A stretch of DNA of 64,000 bases from Hypericibacter terrae. GTDB taxonomy: Bacteria > Pseudomonadota > Alphaproteobacteria > Dongiales > Dongiaceae. The stretch is taken from the NCBI RefSeq assembly GCF_008728855.1, contig NZ_CP042906.1:1178001-1242000 (forward strand), written 5' to 3'. Position 1 is the stretch's first letter; each line of letters starts with the position of its first letter. Of this stretch, positions 43,914 to 52,291 are shown one piece after another. A program made the translations under genes and the position numbers. The notes under the pieces were generated by a model. The model searched no databases, had not been told where the DNA came from, and saw nothing but the letters and a program-made list of their open reading frames with translations.

Positions 43914-44575
43914 TGCTGCTGCTCCGCGGTGGTCGCGGCGATGAGCGCGCCCAGCGGATCGTCGCTGGGCGAGACCAGCGGGCCCGTGGCCGCGCGCGTC
44001 GCCGCGGCGGCCGTGGCGGAAAGGTCTTCGCTGCCCGAGGTCGGATCGACCGGCGCCATGGCGGCGGTTGTCGGCGTGGGGGCGGCTTCGACCGTGTTGC
44101 TGGCATCGGCCAGATCCTGGTCGGGCTCGAAGCTGACCGGGACGAACTCGCTGGGCGCCAGGCCGGTCAGGGCCGGCCCCGCCGGGGCGCTGGCGTCGAG
44201 ATCGGCCATGCCGGCCGACCATTCGAGGCCGCTGGCGAGCGAGGCGGTCTCGCTGGTGGCGGGCTTGGGGTGGAAGCTCGGCGCGGGCAGCGCCACATCG
44301 AGGCGCGGCGGCAGGGCGGCCAGATTCTCCATCTGCTTGGCCGCGACCGGCGCCAGGCCCAGATGCCGGCGGTTGAGATCGGAGAGCCGGCCGGGTTCGT
44401 TCAGATAGCTCCATTCGGCCTTGAGCACGCGGACCTGCTCCTGCGCGCGGGCAATGTCGCGGTTGGTCTGACCCAGCTGATGCTCGAGTTCCTGCACCGC
44501 GAACTTGATCTGGAACATGCAGAAGCCGGCGGCGATCACCAGAACGAGCCAGACCGGCAGGGAGAGACGGTTCAT
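43910..44575 (-). CDS. ftsL: FtsL-like cell division protein with long C-terminal extension
   Basis: The 221-residue protein starts with a short cytoplasmic tail and a membrane helix (VWLVLVIAAGFCMFQIKF). A leucine-zipper-like coiled coil follows, then WSYLNEPGRLSDLNRRHLGL, which is the conserved FtsL end. Residues about 85-221 are Ala/Pro/Ser/Thr-rich with no recognised domain; typical FtsL is 90-150 residues. Position between rsmH and ftsI is canonical. Start ATG is 3 nt from the rsmH stop. Confidence 0.88.
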   Translation of the reverse strand: MNRLSLPVWLVLVIAAGFCMFQIKFAVQELEHQLGQTNRDIARAQEQVRVLKAEWSYLNEPGRLSDLNRRHLGLAPVAAKQMENLAALPPRLDVALPAPSFHPKPATSETASLASGLEWSAGMADLDASAPAGPALTGLAPSEFVPVSFEPDQDLADASNTVEAAPTPTTAAMAPVDPTSGSEDLSATAAAATRAATGPLVSPSDDPLGALIAATTAEQQQ

Positions 44576-44578
44576 GGA

Positions 44579-45595
44579 TCAGTCCTCCTCGGCCGCAGCG
44601 CCGCTCTCGCCCCAGGCGGGGGCGGCGGTGCGCTCGGCCGCGCGCAGGCGCGCCGAGCGGGCGCGCGGATTGCGATCGGTTTCGGCCTTGCCGGGCTTCA
44701 CCAGCTCGGGCGACAGGGTGCGGAAGCTGGGCGCATGCGTGGGTGCTGGCGCCTCGGGCAGATGGCGAGAGCCCTGGGGTGTACGGCCGGCCCGTTCGCG
44801 CAGGAACCGCTTCACTTCGCGATCCTCAAGCGAATGGAAGGAGACGACGGCGAGCCGGCCGGCCGCCTGGAGGAGCGCCTCGGCGGAGACGAGGCCGCGG
44901 CGAATCTCGCCCAGCTCGTCATTCACGGCGATGCGCAAGGCCTGGAACGTGCGGGTCGCGGGATCGATGCCGTCATGGGCGCGGGGGCCCGAGGCACGGC
45001 GCACGATCTCGGCCAGCGCCAGCGTGCGCGTGATCGGCGCGGTGCGGCGCGCGGCCACGATCGCGCGCGCGATCTGGCGGGCGCGGCGTTCCTCGCCATA
45101 GCGGAAGATGAGATCGGCGAGATCGGATTCTTCCATCTCGTTCACGAGATCGGCGGCGGTCGGGCCGTCGCGGCCCATGCGCATGTCGAGCGGACCGTCG
45201 AAGCGGAAGGAGAAGCCGCGCTCGGGCTGATCGATCTGCATCGAGGAGACGCCGAAATCGAAGGCGATGCCGTCGGCATGGCTCAAGCCGCGCTTGCTCA
45301 ACAGCTCGCGCATGTCGCCGAAGCGCCCCTGCACCGCATGAAGGCGGCCCGGGAAATCCTGCGCCAGCGCCTGCGCGCCCGCGATCGCATCGGGATCGCG
45401 ATCGATCGCCCAGACGGTGCAGTCAGCGGCGGCGAGGATGGCGCGGCTGTAGCCGCCGGCGCCGAAGGTGCCGTCGATATAGATGCCGCCATCCTTGGGC
45501 GCCAGGGCCGCGAGCACCTCGTCGAGCATCACGGGCACATGGGCCTGCGCGCCGGAGGCATCGACGTCCGATTTGTTGCGACGCTTGCCGGTCAT
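44579..45595 (-). CDS. rsmH: 16S rRNA (cytosine(1402)-N(4))-methyltransferase RsmH
   Basis: The 338-residue methyltransferase (formerly MraW) acts on C1402 of 16S rRNA. The opening [16 protein letters not shown] motif [27 protein letters not shown] and [14 protein letters not shown] are all family hallmarks. Its ATG overlaps the mraZ stop by 4 nt. The C-terminus is Arg/Ala-rich. Confidence 0.96.
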   Translation of the reverse strand: MTGKRRNKSDVDASGAQAHVPVMLDEVLAALAPKDGGIYIDGTFGAGGYSRAILAAADCTVWAIDRDPDAIAGAQALAQDFPGRLHAVQGRFGDMRELLSKRGLSHADGIAFDFGVSSMQIDQPERGFSFRFDGPLDMRMGRDGPTAADLVNEMEESDLADLIFRYGEERRARQIARAIVAARRTAPITRTLALAEIVRRASGPRAHDGIDPATRTFQALRIAVNDELGEIRRGLVSAEALLQAAGRLAVVSFHSLEDREVKRFLRERAGRTPQGSRHLPEAPAPTHAPSFRTLSPELVKPGKAETDRNPRARSARLRAAERTAAPAWGESGAAAEED

Positions 45596-46059
45596 GGCTG
45601 ACCGTCCGGGCGCGCGCTGCGCAAGGTGCGTCCCTTTTCGAGCGCGCGCTTGCGCGCTTCGATCTTGTAGCGCTCGAGCGCCTGGGGTTCCCAGATCTCG
45701 AAATGCTCGCCGCGTCCGACGAAGGCGGCGACTTCGCCGATATTGGCTTCCTTGGCGAGATCCTCGGGCAGCTGTACGCGGCCTTCGCCGTCGAAGGCGA
45801 GCTGCTTGGCGCTGGAGAACAGCGCCATTGTCAGATCGTCATGCTCTTCCGAGAACAGATCGGAGTTGGTGCTGAGGCGCGCCTTGATCCCTTCCATCCA
45901 GTCGATGCCGGCGCATTGCACGGCTTTGTACTTGAAGGAGGGGAGCGCCACGATTCCGTGGAAGGCCTGTCCGGAGAGCGCAGCACGGAAGGGCGCCGGG
46001 ACGGAAACCCGCCCCTTGCGGTCGATTTTGTTCACGAAGGTGTCGATGAACAGCGCCAT
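45592..46059 (-). CDS. mraZ: Transcriptional regulator MraZ
   Basis: The 155-residue protein has two AbrB-like swapped-hairpin halves: [16 protein letters not shown] in the first and [16 protein letters not shown] in the second. MraZ forms a ring-shaped oligomer that binds TGGG repeats and represses its own dcw operon. GGAAGG precedes the ATG by 5 nt. Four matching boxes lie about 100 nt upstream. It is the first gene of the cluster. Confidence 0.95.
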   Translation of the reverse strand: MALFIDTFVNKIDRKGRVSVPAPFRAALSGQAFHGIVALPSFKYKAVQCAGIDWMEGIKARLSTNSDLFSEEHDDLTMALFSSAKQLAFDGEGRVQLPEDLAKEANIGEVAAFVGRGEHFEIWEPQALERYKIEARKRALEKGRTLRSARPDGQP

Positions 46060-46404
46060 CGGCCTTCCGATTCCTTGCCCCTTCGCCGCAGCCGCCCGTT
46101 CTCCAAAAACGACCCTGAACGGACTTCATGGGCGCCACCTGGGCACCCGACCGGCATTTATGGGATATCATGGGATACTATGGGCGTCAATGGGAATGGG
46201 TAGTAAAAATCTGGTCTTTCGAGGCATTTACGGGGCGTTAACCACGCTTTCGCTGATCCCTCGAAGCACAGAAATCTGTGCCCAAGACGAAGCCTCGCTC
46301 GTCATTGCGGCGACTTCGTGTTCTTTATTTGTTCTGGCGGCGAATACTTGCGGCGACATCCCGCCGAAGGGGTGGCGCCAGGGGACAAAGCCGGCAGGGG
46401 AGGT
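46060..46404 (-). other. Intergenic region between rnpB and mraZ (dcw leader)
   Basis: About 345 nt without a gene. From the mraZ side it holds a 100-nt untranslated leader, the MraZ-box cluster with the likely dcw promoter (46161-46200), and then about 200 nt up to the 3' end of rnpB. No strong intrinsic terminator for rnpB is visible there; only loose GC-rich inverted repeats near 46360-46400. Confidence 0.5.
46161..46200 (-). promoter_or_regulatory. MraZ-box cluster overlapping a candidate dcw promoter
   Basis: TGGGATATCA, TGGGATACTA, TGGGCGTCAA and TGGGAATGGG follow one another with an exact 10-nt period on the plus strand. This is the known MraZ operator form (TGGG-type direct repeats every 10 nt upstream of mraZ). 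On the minus strand the same stretch contains TTGACG (46185-46190) and, 17 nt on, TATCCC (46162-46167), a possible -35/-10. Bound MraZ would then cover the promoter. The repeat is certain; the promoter assignment is moderate. Confidence 0.8.
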
Positions 46405-46405
46405 A

Positions 46406-46835
46406 ATGCCAGACGGCCGATAAGCCGGGTTCTGTGCACGGGGATCGACTGGCGAACCAGCCAGTCCCCGGCGATGGCCATTCATCTGGGACGTTCGTTG
46501 CCGAACGCCTCGCGCGACCGACCCGGACAGCGGCTCGAAAACCGCCCGGTTCAGGATTTCCCGAAGGAAATCAAGAACCTGCTGTCCCTACTTGGTCTTG
46601 CTCCCGGTGGGGTTTGCCCTGCCATGACCGTTGCCGGCCATGCGGTGCGCTCTTACCGCACCATTTCACCCTTACCCTTCCCGTTGCCGGGTCGGGCGGT
46701 ATGTTTCTGTGGCACTGTCCCTGGGGTCGCCCCCGCCGGGCGTTACCCGGCACCGTGTTTCCGTGGAGCCCGGACTTTCCTCCCCCACGCCGACCGTTGC
46801 CGATCGGCGGAAGGCGGCCACCTGGCCGTCTGGCT
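46406..46835 (-). ncRNA. rnpB: RNase P RNA (class A)
   Basis: The catalytic RNA of RNase P, which trims tRNA 5' ends. The minus strand shows GAGGAAAGTCCGGGCTCC (46764-46783 region), ACAGAAACATACCGCC (near 46695-46713), GGTAAGGGTGAAA and the 3' GAACCCGGCTTATCGGCC element. The ends pair perfectly as helix P1: GCCAGACGGCC at 46824-46834 with its complement at 46408-46418. Ends are estimated to within a few bases from P1 and the promoter. Length of about 430 nt is normal for alphaproteobacteria. Confidence 0.93.
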
Positions 46836-46841
46836 TGCGCA

Positions 46842-46870
46842 GAGTTAGGCGCTGAAGCGGCGCAGGTCAA
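46842..46870 (-). promoter_or_regulatory. Candidate rnpB promoter overlapping the ampD stop codon
   Basis: On the minus strand TTGACC (46865-46870) is followed after 17 nt by TAACTC (46842-46847), and the P1 5' end begins 7-8 nt further on. The -35 is good, the -10 weak. The TGA inside TTGACC is the stop codon of the upstream amidase gene (46867-46869). Confidence 0.5.
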
Positions 46871-47577
46871 CCGATCTGGTCGAGAAGATCCGCAAGAATG
46901 CCCGCGCATTCGTCGTCGGGCGCGCCGTCGAAGCGTGACGGACGGAAATGACGCTGGAACGCGATCAGGACGGTCTTCGTCGCCTCGTCGAGCTGCCCAT
47001 GGGTTGGAACCTCGTAACCGAAGCGACCGAGGCCTGACTGGAACTCGGCGACCGACCAACTCCGCGGTGTGGCGCTCGCGCGCGGCCAGAGGCCGATGCC
47101 ATGGCGGGCGAGGCCGGCCCAATCGAACAATTCGCCCGGATCCTGTTTGCGCGGCGGCGCCACGTCGGAATGGCCCAGCACATGGCGGGGCGTGATCGGA
47201 TGGCGCGCGAGAATCTCCAGCGCCAGCGCCTCGAGGCTGTCCATCTGGGCCGGCGGGAAGGGCCGATAGCCGAACTCATGGCCGGGATTGACCAGCTCGA
47301 TGCCGATCGAACGGGCATTGATGTCGCGCGACCCCTCCCAATAGCTGACGCCGGCATGCCAGGCGCGCCGCTCCTCGGCCACCAGGCGCCAGGGCGTGCC
47401 ATCCTCCTCGATCAGATAATGGGCGCTCACCTTCGCCTTCGGATCGACCAGCCGGTCGATCGCCGCCTGCGCACCCTTCATGCCGGTGTAATGCAGCAGG
47501 AGGATGTCGATCGGCTGGCCGGCAGGCCGTTCGTCATGGTTGGGCGAGAGGACTTCGCTGAGTTCGAGCTTTGCCAT
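46867..47577 (-). CDS. N-acetylmuramoyl-L-alanine amidase (AmpD/AmiD type) with peptidoglycan-binding domain
   Basis: The 236-residue zinc amidase cleaves the MurNAc-L-Ala bond. The Amidase_2 domain shows LLLHYTG (zinc His29), VSAHYLI, AWHAGVSYW, SIGIELVNPG and the second zinc site GHSDVAPPRKQDPG. Residues about 170-230 form a PG_binding_1 helix bundle (GLGRFGYEV...EATKTVLIAFQRHFRP). No signal peptide is seen, which favours a cytoplasmic, AmpD-like role in wall recycling, although the extra binding domain is more AmiD-like. ATG at 47577 has AAGG upstream; an ATG at 47583 is the alternative. Confidence 0.87.
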   Translation of the reverse strand: MAKLELSEVLSPNHDERPAGQPIDILLLHYTGMKGAQAAIDRLVDPKAKVSAHYLIEEDGTPWRLVAEERRAWHAGVSYWEGSRDINARSIGIELVNPGHEFGYRPFPPAQMDSLEALALEILARHPITPRHVLGHSDVAPPRKQDPGELFDWAGLARHGIGLWPRASATPRSWSVAEFQSGLGRFGYEVPTHGQLDEATKTVLIAFQRHFRPSRFDGAPDDECAGILADLLDQIG

Positions 47578-47594
47578 GGTCATGCCCTTCGGCC

Positions 47595-48473
47595 CTATTG
47601 CCCACCCTTGGTCGAGGCCGCCACGAGGGCCGGCCGCCGGATCACGCAGATCGCCACGCCCGCCAGCGTCGCGAGACCCCCGATCACCATGAGCCAGGTC
47701 AAGGGCTCATCCAGGAACAGGATGCCCGACAACACACCGAACAGCGGGATCATCAGCGTAAAGGGCATCACCTGATTGACCGGAAATTTCCGCATCATCC
47801 GATACCACACACCATAGCCCACCAGCGTGACGAGGATGCTCTGGAAGGCGAGCACGCCCCAGACACCCCAGTGATCCCAGGGGACGGTCTCGATCGGATT
47901 GCCCTCGACCAGGAAAGCCACAATCAGGAGTTGAGGGAATGCCAGGACGGCGATCCAGCCATTGAGCGCCATCACATCGATCGCGTCACCCATCTTCTTG
48001 ATCTGGATGTTGGCGAAGGACCAGACGCAGGCCGCGGCGATGACGAGCGCCAGCGGCAGATAGCCGTTCTCGAAGCGCGGCTCGCCGGCGATGAGCGCCA
48101 CGCCGGCAAAGGCGATCACCATGCCGAGCATGCGTCGCCACCCGATCCGGTCCTTGAAGAAGTAGGCCGCCAGCAGGGCCGCGAAAGGCACCTGGAGCTG
48201 CACTGCGATCGCGGCAGTCGACGCATCGACATCCCTCATGCCGGTGAACATGAGGCTGAAATGAAGAATGCCCAGGGTCACCGACAGCCCGACCAGCTCG
48301 CGCCAGCGCGGCGGCGGCTTGATGAAGGGAAGCAGCAGCAGCGCCACGCCGAGAAAGCGCAGTGCCACGAAGGTGAAGGGCGGCATCAGCCCGAGCCCCC
48401 ATTTCACCACCACGAAATTGAATCCCCAGATCATCATGACGAGAAGGATCAGGGCCAGATGACGGGGTTTCAC
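47595..48473 (-). CDS. EamA-family (DMT) membrane transporter
   Basis: The 292-residue protein has ten predicted membrane helices in two EamA repeats (drug/metabolite exporter type). Typical parts are MMIWGFNFVVVKWGL at the start, TAAIAVQLQVPFAALLAAYFF at the end of repeat one, and PLFGVLSGILFLDEPLTW in repeat two. Substrate unknown; relatives export amino acids or other metabolites. The start is a GTG at 48473. It lies 17 nt before the amidase gene, so the two are probably co-transcribed. Confidence 0.85.
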   Translation of the reverse strand: MKPRHLALILLVMMIWGFNFVVVKWGLGLMPPFTFVALRFLGVALLLLPFIKPPPRWRELVGLSVTLGILHFSLMFTGMRDVDASTAAIAVQLQVPFAALLAAYFFKDRIGWRRMLGMVIAFAGVALIAGEPRFENGYLPLALVIAAACVWSFANIQIKKMGDAIDVMALNGWIAVLAFPQLLIVAFLVEGNPIETVPWDHWGVWGVLAFQSILVTLVGYGVWYRMMRKFPVNQVMPFTLMIPLFGVLSGILFLDEPLTWLMVIGGLATLAGVAICVIRRPALVAASTKGGQ

Positions 48474-48568
48474 GCCGTTTCCAAACTCACTCTGTCCGTT
48501 CCCCCAGCGCGGAGAAAGGGTGGGAAGAGGGCTGGACGGTCTTCAATATCGAGCAGCCCCCTCCTTGA

Positions 48569-48593
48569 TCCTCCCCCGCGAGGCGGGGGAGGA
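48569..48593. repeat. GC-rich hairpin between the TerB/DnaJ gene and the transporter gene
   Basis: A perfect 11-bp stem (48569-48579 with 48583-48593) with loop GAG, 12 nt past the stop of the minus-strand DnaJ-like gene. There is no T-run after it. It may be a REP-like element or an mRNA end structure. Confidence 0.5.
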
Positions 48594-48605
48594 GATAGTC
48601 CCGAG

Positions 48606-49364
48606 TCACCCAATGCCGCGCTCCCGGGCGATCCGGTCGTAGGCGGCATTGACGCGCGCCATCTTGTCGGTAGCGAGATCGACGAATTCCTGCGGCAGGC
48701 CCTTGGCGATCAGCTTGTCGGGATGGGTTTCGCGGATGAGCTTGCGCCAGGCGAGCTTGATGTCCGCGTCGCTGGCGTCGCGCGTCACGCCCAGCAGCGT
48801 ATAGGGGTCGGATTCGTCGGGGCCGAGATGCGAGTGGCGGATCCGCTCGAAATCGGCCTCGGCAAATCCGAAGATCTGCGCGACCCGGCGCAGATAGTCC
48901 AGTTCCGCATCGCTGACCTTGCCGTCGGCCTTGGCGATATGGAACAGGCCGTCGATCAGCTCTTCGAGAACCCGCGACTTTCGCGGGAACATCTTCGCGA
49001 TCTGCCGGGCATAGGGCTCGAAGCCGTGGGCATCCTTCCGCGCCTGATCGAAGAAGCGTCCGACATTCTTCAGCTCATGCGGCGGAACCCGGAACACCTC
49101 CTTGAAGGCGGCGATCTCCTCGCGCGTGACCTTGCCGTCGGCCTTGGCCATCTTGGCGCCCAGCACGATCACGCCGATGGTGAAGGCGATCTGGCGCGTC
49201 GCCGCCCGCTCGTCGCCCGGCGGCAGCGCCTGGGCGTCGTCCTGCAGGTTGGCTTCCGTCAGCATATCGACGGCATGGCCGGCCACGGCCCCGGCCAGGG
49301 CGCCGACCGGGCCGCCCAGCGCGAAACCGGCGGCTCCGCCGAGGATCTTGCCCCAGATGCTCAT
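48606..49364 (-). CDS. DjlA-like co-chaperone with TerB and J domains
   Basis: The 252-residue protein starts with a glycine/alanine-rich hydrophobic segment (GAAGFALGGPVGALAGAVAG), as in DjlA membrane anchors. A TerB-like helical domain follows (about 55-165, with KADGKVTREEI and KADGKVSDAEL repeats). The C-terminal J domain begins DPYTLLGVTRDASD and has the HPD tripeptide in RETHPDKL, which stimulates DnaK. The ATG at 49364 is chosen for the family N-terminus. It is divergent from the glycosyltransferase operon with 254 nt between. Confidence 0.88.
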   Translation of the reverse strand: MSIWGKILGGAAGFALGGPVGALAGAVAGHAVDMLTEANLQDDAQALPPGDERAATRQIAFTIGVIVLGAKMAKADGKVTREEIAAFKEVFRVPPHELKNVGRFFDQARKDAHGFEPYARQIAKMFPRKSRVLEELIDGLFHIAKADGKVSDAELDYLRRVAQIFGFAEADFERIRHSHLGPDESDPYTLLGVTRDASDADIKLAWRKLIRETHPDKLIAKGLPQEFVDLATDKMARVNAAYDRIARERGIG

Positions 49365-49618
49365 GGCCAATTCGATTGTTGGGAAAAACGGGGGTGGCGA
49401 GGGCGCCAGGAGCCAGCGGTTCCTTAACGCGAAGCATACATCCTGTAGCTTACCGAAAGGGCCGTGCCGGAGCCAGCCTTGCTCAAGAGAGGCGAACAGG
49501 ATCAAAGGCTTACTCGTCCATCTGCGGCTTGGTGCGAGTCGGGCTGGGGTGTCACAATAGAGAGATCATACCGGTGCCCGCCCGCGAGCGGCTTGAAGGC
49601 GCCGACCGGAATCAGGAT

Positions 49619-52291
49619 ATGAAAGCGCCCATGACAGCCAGCCAGCGACCCGTGACAGCGAGCGAGAGAGCGCTCGCCTGCCATCGCGCGGGCGATCTGG
49701 TGGGCGCGGAATCCGCCTATCGGGAAGCCCTGGCCGCCGCCCCCGACGATCCCGCGGCGCTGGGCGGTCTCGGCGTCCTGCTGGTTCAGACCGGACGGTC
49801 CCAGGACGCCATCGCGCCACTCGAACGGGCTGTCGAGAAGGCGCCGGCCGATGCGCAAGGCCAGGTCAATCTCGGCAGCGCCTATGCCGGCACGGGCCGT
49901 CTGCCGGAGGCGATCGCCGCGTTCCGGCGCGCGCTGATGCAGGCGCCGGATCATCGCCATGGCTGGCGCAATCTGGCGATGGCCCTGCTGCGCAGCGACC
50001 GGTTCGACGAGGCGGCTGTCGCCATCGAGCGCCTGCTCAAGCTGGCGCCCGATCAGGCCGAGCCGCATCGTCTCGCGGCCGATCTCGCGATGCGGCGTCA
50101 GAGGCCCGCCGATGCCGCGCGGATCTATGAGCAGTTGCTCGGCCGCGAACCTGGCAATGCGCGTCATGAGGCGGGGCTGGCCGGTGCGCTGGCGGCGCAG
50201 GGCGAGTTCGCGGCGGCGGCGGCGCATTGGCGCAAGGCGGTCTCGCTGGCGCCCGATCGCGCGGAGTATTGGAATCAGCTCGGCACTTCCTGTCGTGCGA
50301 GCGGCGACAGCAGCGGCGCCATCGAGGCCCAGCGCCGCGCGCTCGCGCTCAAGCCGGACCACGCCGCCTTTCATCTCAATCTCGGCGCCGCCCTCTATGA
50401 TCAGGGCCTGATCAAGGAGGCGATGGCGGCCTTCCGTCGCGCGGTCGAGCTCGAGCGCTCGAATGCGCTGGCCTGGCGCAATCTCGGCAGTGCCCTGGAG
50501 ATGCTGGGCCGCAATGCCGAGGCCGCGAATGCCTATCGCGAGGCCTTCGCCCTGGAGCCCGCGAATGCGACCGGCCAGGCCCTGTTGCTGACCCAATTGC
50601 TGCAGCAATGCGATTGGGCGGGCGCGGCCCCGCTGCTGGCGCGCGTCGCGGCCGACACGAAATCCAAGCTGGCGCAGGGCCGCAAGCCCGAGGAGACGCC
50701 GCTGGCCCATCTCTCGCGATCGAGCGACGAAGCGGAGACGCTGGCGGTCGCGCGCGCCTGGGTGAGACAGATGCAGTCGCGTCTCGCGGGCGCACGGATT
50801 GCGCGGCGGACCCCGGATCTCGATCCGGATCGCCGCCTCAAGATCGGCTACTTCACCAGCGACATGCACGACCATCCGGTCGCCCATCTGACCGTCGGTC
50901 TGTTCGAGCATCACGATCGCAGCGCCTTCGAGCTCTCGATCTATTCTCACGGCCGCGTCGATGCCAGCCCGTGGCGGCGGCGCGCCGAAGCGGCCGCGGA
51001 TCGTTTCGTCAATCTGCACGGGCTGGGTCAGCGCGCGATGGCCGAACGCGTCGCGGCCGACGGGATCGATATCCTGGTCGATCTCAACGGCCATTCCAGC
51101 GGCGCCAAGATGGAGGCGCTGGCCTTGCGGCCGGCGCCGATCCAGGCGCTGTGGCTGGGCTACCCCGGCAGCTCGGGCGCGGACTTCATCGACTATCTGA
51201 TCACCGACATCGTCGCCACGCCGCCGGAGGCTGCCGCCGACTACAGCGAAGCCCTCCTCTGGCTGCCGCAGGTGTTCCAGCCGAACGACGACCGGCAGGA
51301 GATCGCGGCCGAGGCGACGACGCGCGCGCGCTGGGGCCTGCCGGCGGACGGCGTGGTGTTCGCCTCGCTCAATCAAGGCTTCAAGATCGAGCCCGCCAGC
51401 TTCGCCCTGTGGATGGGCCTGCTGCGCGAGCTGCCGCGCTCGGTGCTGTGGCTGCGCAGCCCCAGTGCTGAGATGCTGGCCAATCTGCGCCGTGCGGCGG
51501 TGGCCCATGGCGTTGCGCAAGAGCGCCTGGTCTTCGCGGACCGGCCGGAGAAGCCGGTCCATCTGCAGCGGCTGTCGCTCGCCGATATCGCACTGGACAC
51601 CTGGACTTACAACGGTCACACCACGACCAGCGATGCGCTCTGGGCCGGCGTGCCGGTGATCACGCTCGAAGGGAGCCATTATGCGAGCCGGGTCTCGGCC
51701 AGCGTGCTGCGGGCGATCGGCCTGCCGGAGCTGATCGCGGCGACGCCCGAGGATTATCGCGCGCTGGCGCTGCGCTATGGCCGCGATGCCTCGGCACGCG
51801 CGGCCCTCAAGGCCAGGCTCGCCGCCAACCGCAAGACCATGCCGCTGTTCGACACCGCGCGCTTCACGCGCAACCTGGAAGCGGGCTATCGCGCCATCTG
51901 GCGCCGCCATGTCCGCGGGACGAAGCCGGCCTCGATCCGGCTCGTCGAACCCACCGGCGCCGCGGCGTCGGCGGTGGGTGCCGCGATGGGCGAGGCCGAG
52001 GCCTTCCGGCACAGCGGCGACCGCCGCAAGGCGATCGTTGCCTATCGCCGCGCCCTGGCGCTCGATCCGGCGGATGTGAGGGGCCAGCTGCACCTGGCCG
52101 ATCTGCTGCGCACCGAGGGTGCGACCGGTGAAGCCGCGGATCGCTATCGCGAAGCCGCCGCGCTGGATCCGAGCCTGGCCGAAGCCTGGGGCGGCCTCGC
52201 CGCGATCCTGGCGGAAGGCGGGCCGATGGCGAAGCATCTGGATCGCTGCCGCGATCTGGCCGCAGGGCGCATGAGGCTCGGCGCATCGTGA
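49619..52291 (+). CDS. TPR O-GlcNAc-transferase-like glycosyltransferase (GT41/SPINDLY type), gene 1 of operon
   Basis: The 890-residue protein has about nine TPR units (20-330), then a GT41 catalytic region (about 405-770), then extra TPR units (about 795-880). Key positions match O-GlcNAc transferase: YFTSDMHDHPVAHL with His419, LNQGFKIEP with Lys589, and the donor-site NGHTTTSD (665-672). GYPGSSGADFIDYLITD is also a family block. Enzymes of this type glycosylate Ser/Thr of proteins in the cytoplasm, with TPRs selecting the acceptor. The donor sugar (GlcNAc, fucose or other) cannot be read from sequence. The ATG at 49619 has AGGA very close; an ATG at 49631 is an alternative. The next gene overlaps by GTGA. 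Confidence 0.9.
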   Translation: MKAPMTASQRPVTASERALACHRAGDLVGAESAYREALAAAPDDPAALGGLGVLLVQTGRSQDAIAPLERAVEKAPADAQGQVNLGSAYAGTGRLPEAIAAFRRALMQAPDHRHGWRNLAMALLRSDRFDEAAVAIERLLKLAPDQAEPHRLAADLAMRRQRPADAARIYEQLLGREPGNARHEAGLAGALAAQGEFAAAAAHWRKAVSLAPDRAEYWNQLGTSCRASGDSSGAIEAQRRALALKPDHAAFHLNLGAALYDQGLIKEAMAAFRRAVELERSNALAWRNLGSALEMLGRNAEAANAYREAFALEPANATGQALLLTQLLQQCDWAGAAPLLARVAADTKSKLAQGRKPEETPLAHLSRSSDEAETLAVARAWVRQMQSRLAGARIARRTPDLDPDRRLKIGYFTSDMHDHPVAHLTVGLFEHHDRSAFELSIYSHGRVDASPWRRRAEAAADRFVNLHGLGQRAMAERVAADGIDILVDLNGHSSGAKMEALALRPAPIQALWLGYPGSSGADFIDYLITDIVATPPEAAADYSEALLWLPQVFQPNDDRQEIAAEATTRARWGLPADGVVFASLNQGFKIEPASFALWMGLLRELPRSVLWLRSPSAEMLANLRRAAVAHGVAQERLVFADRPEKPVHLQRLSLADIALDTWTYNGHTTTSDALWAGVPVITLEGSHYASRVSASVLRAIGLPELIAATPEDYRALALRYGRDASARAALKARLAANRKTMPLFDTARFTRNLEAGYRAIWRRHVRGTKPASIRLVEPTGAAASAVGAAMGEAEAFRHSGDRRKAIVAYRRALALDPADVRGQLHLADLLRTEGATGEAADRYREAAALDPSLAEAWGGLAAILAEGGPMAKHLDRCRDLAAGRMRLGAS

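Noticed and set aside
46228-46855. Several open frames within the rnpB region
   Set aside because: The region folds as RNase P RNA with conserved elements and a perfect P1 helix; the frames are incidental.
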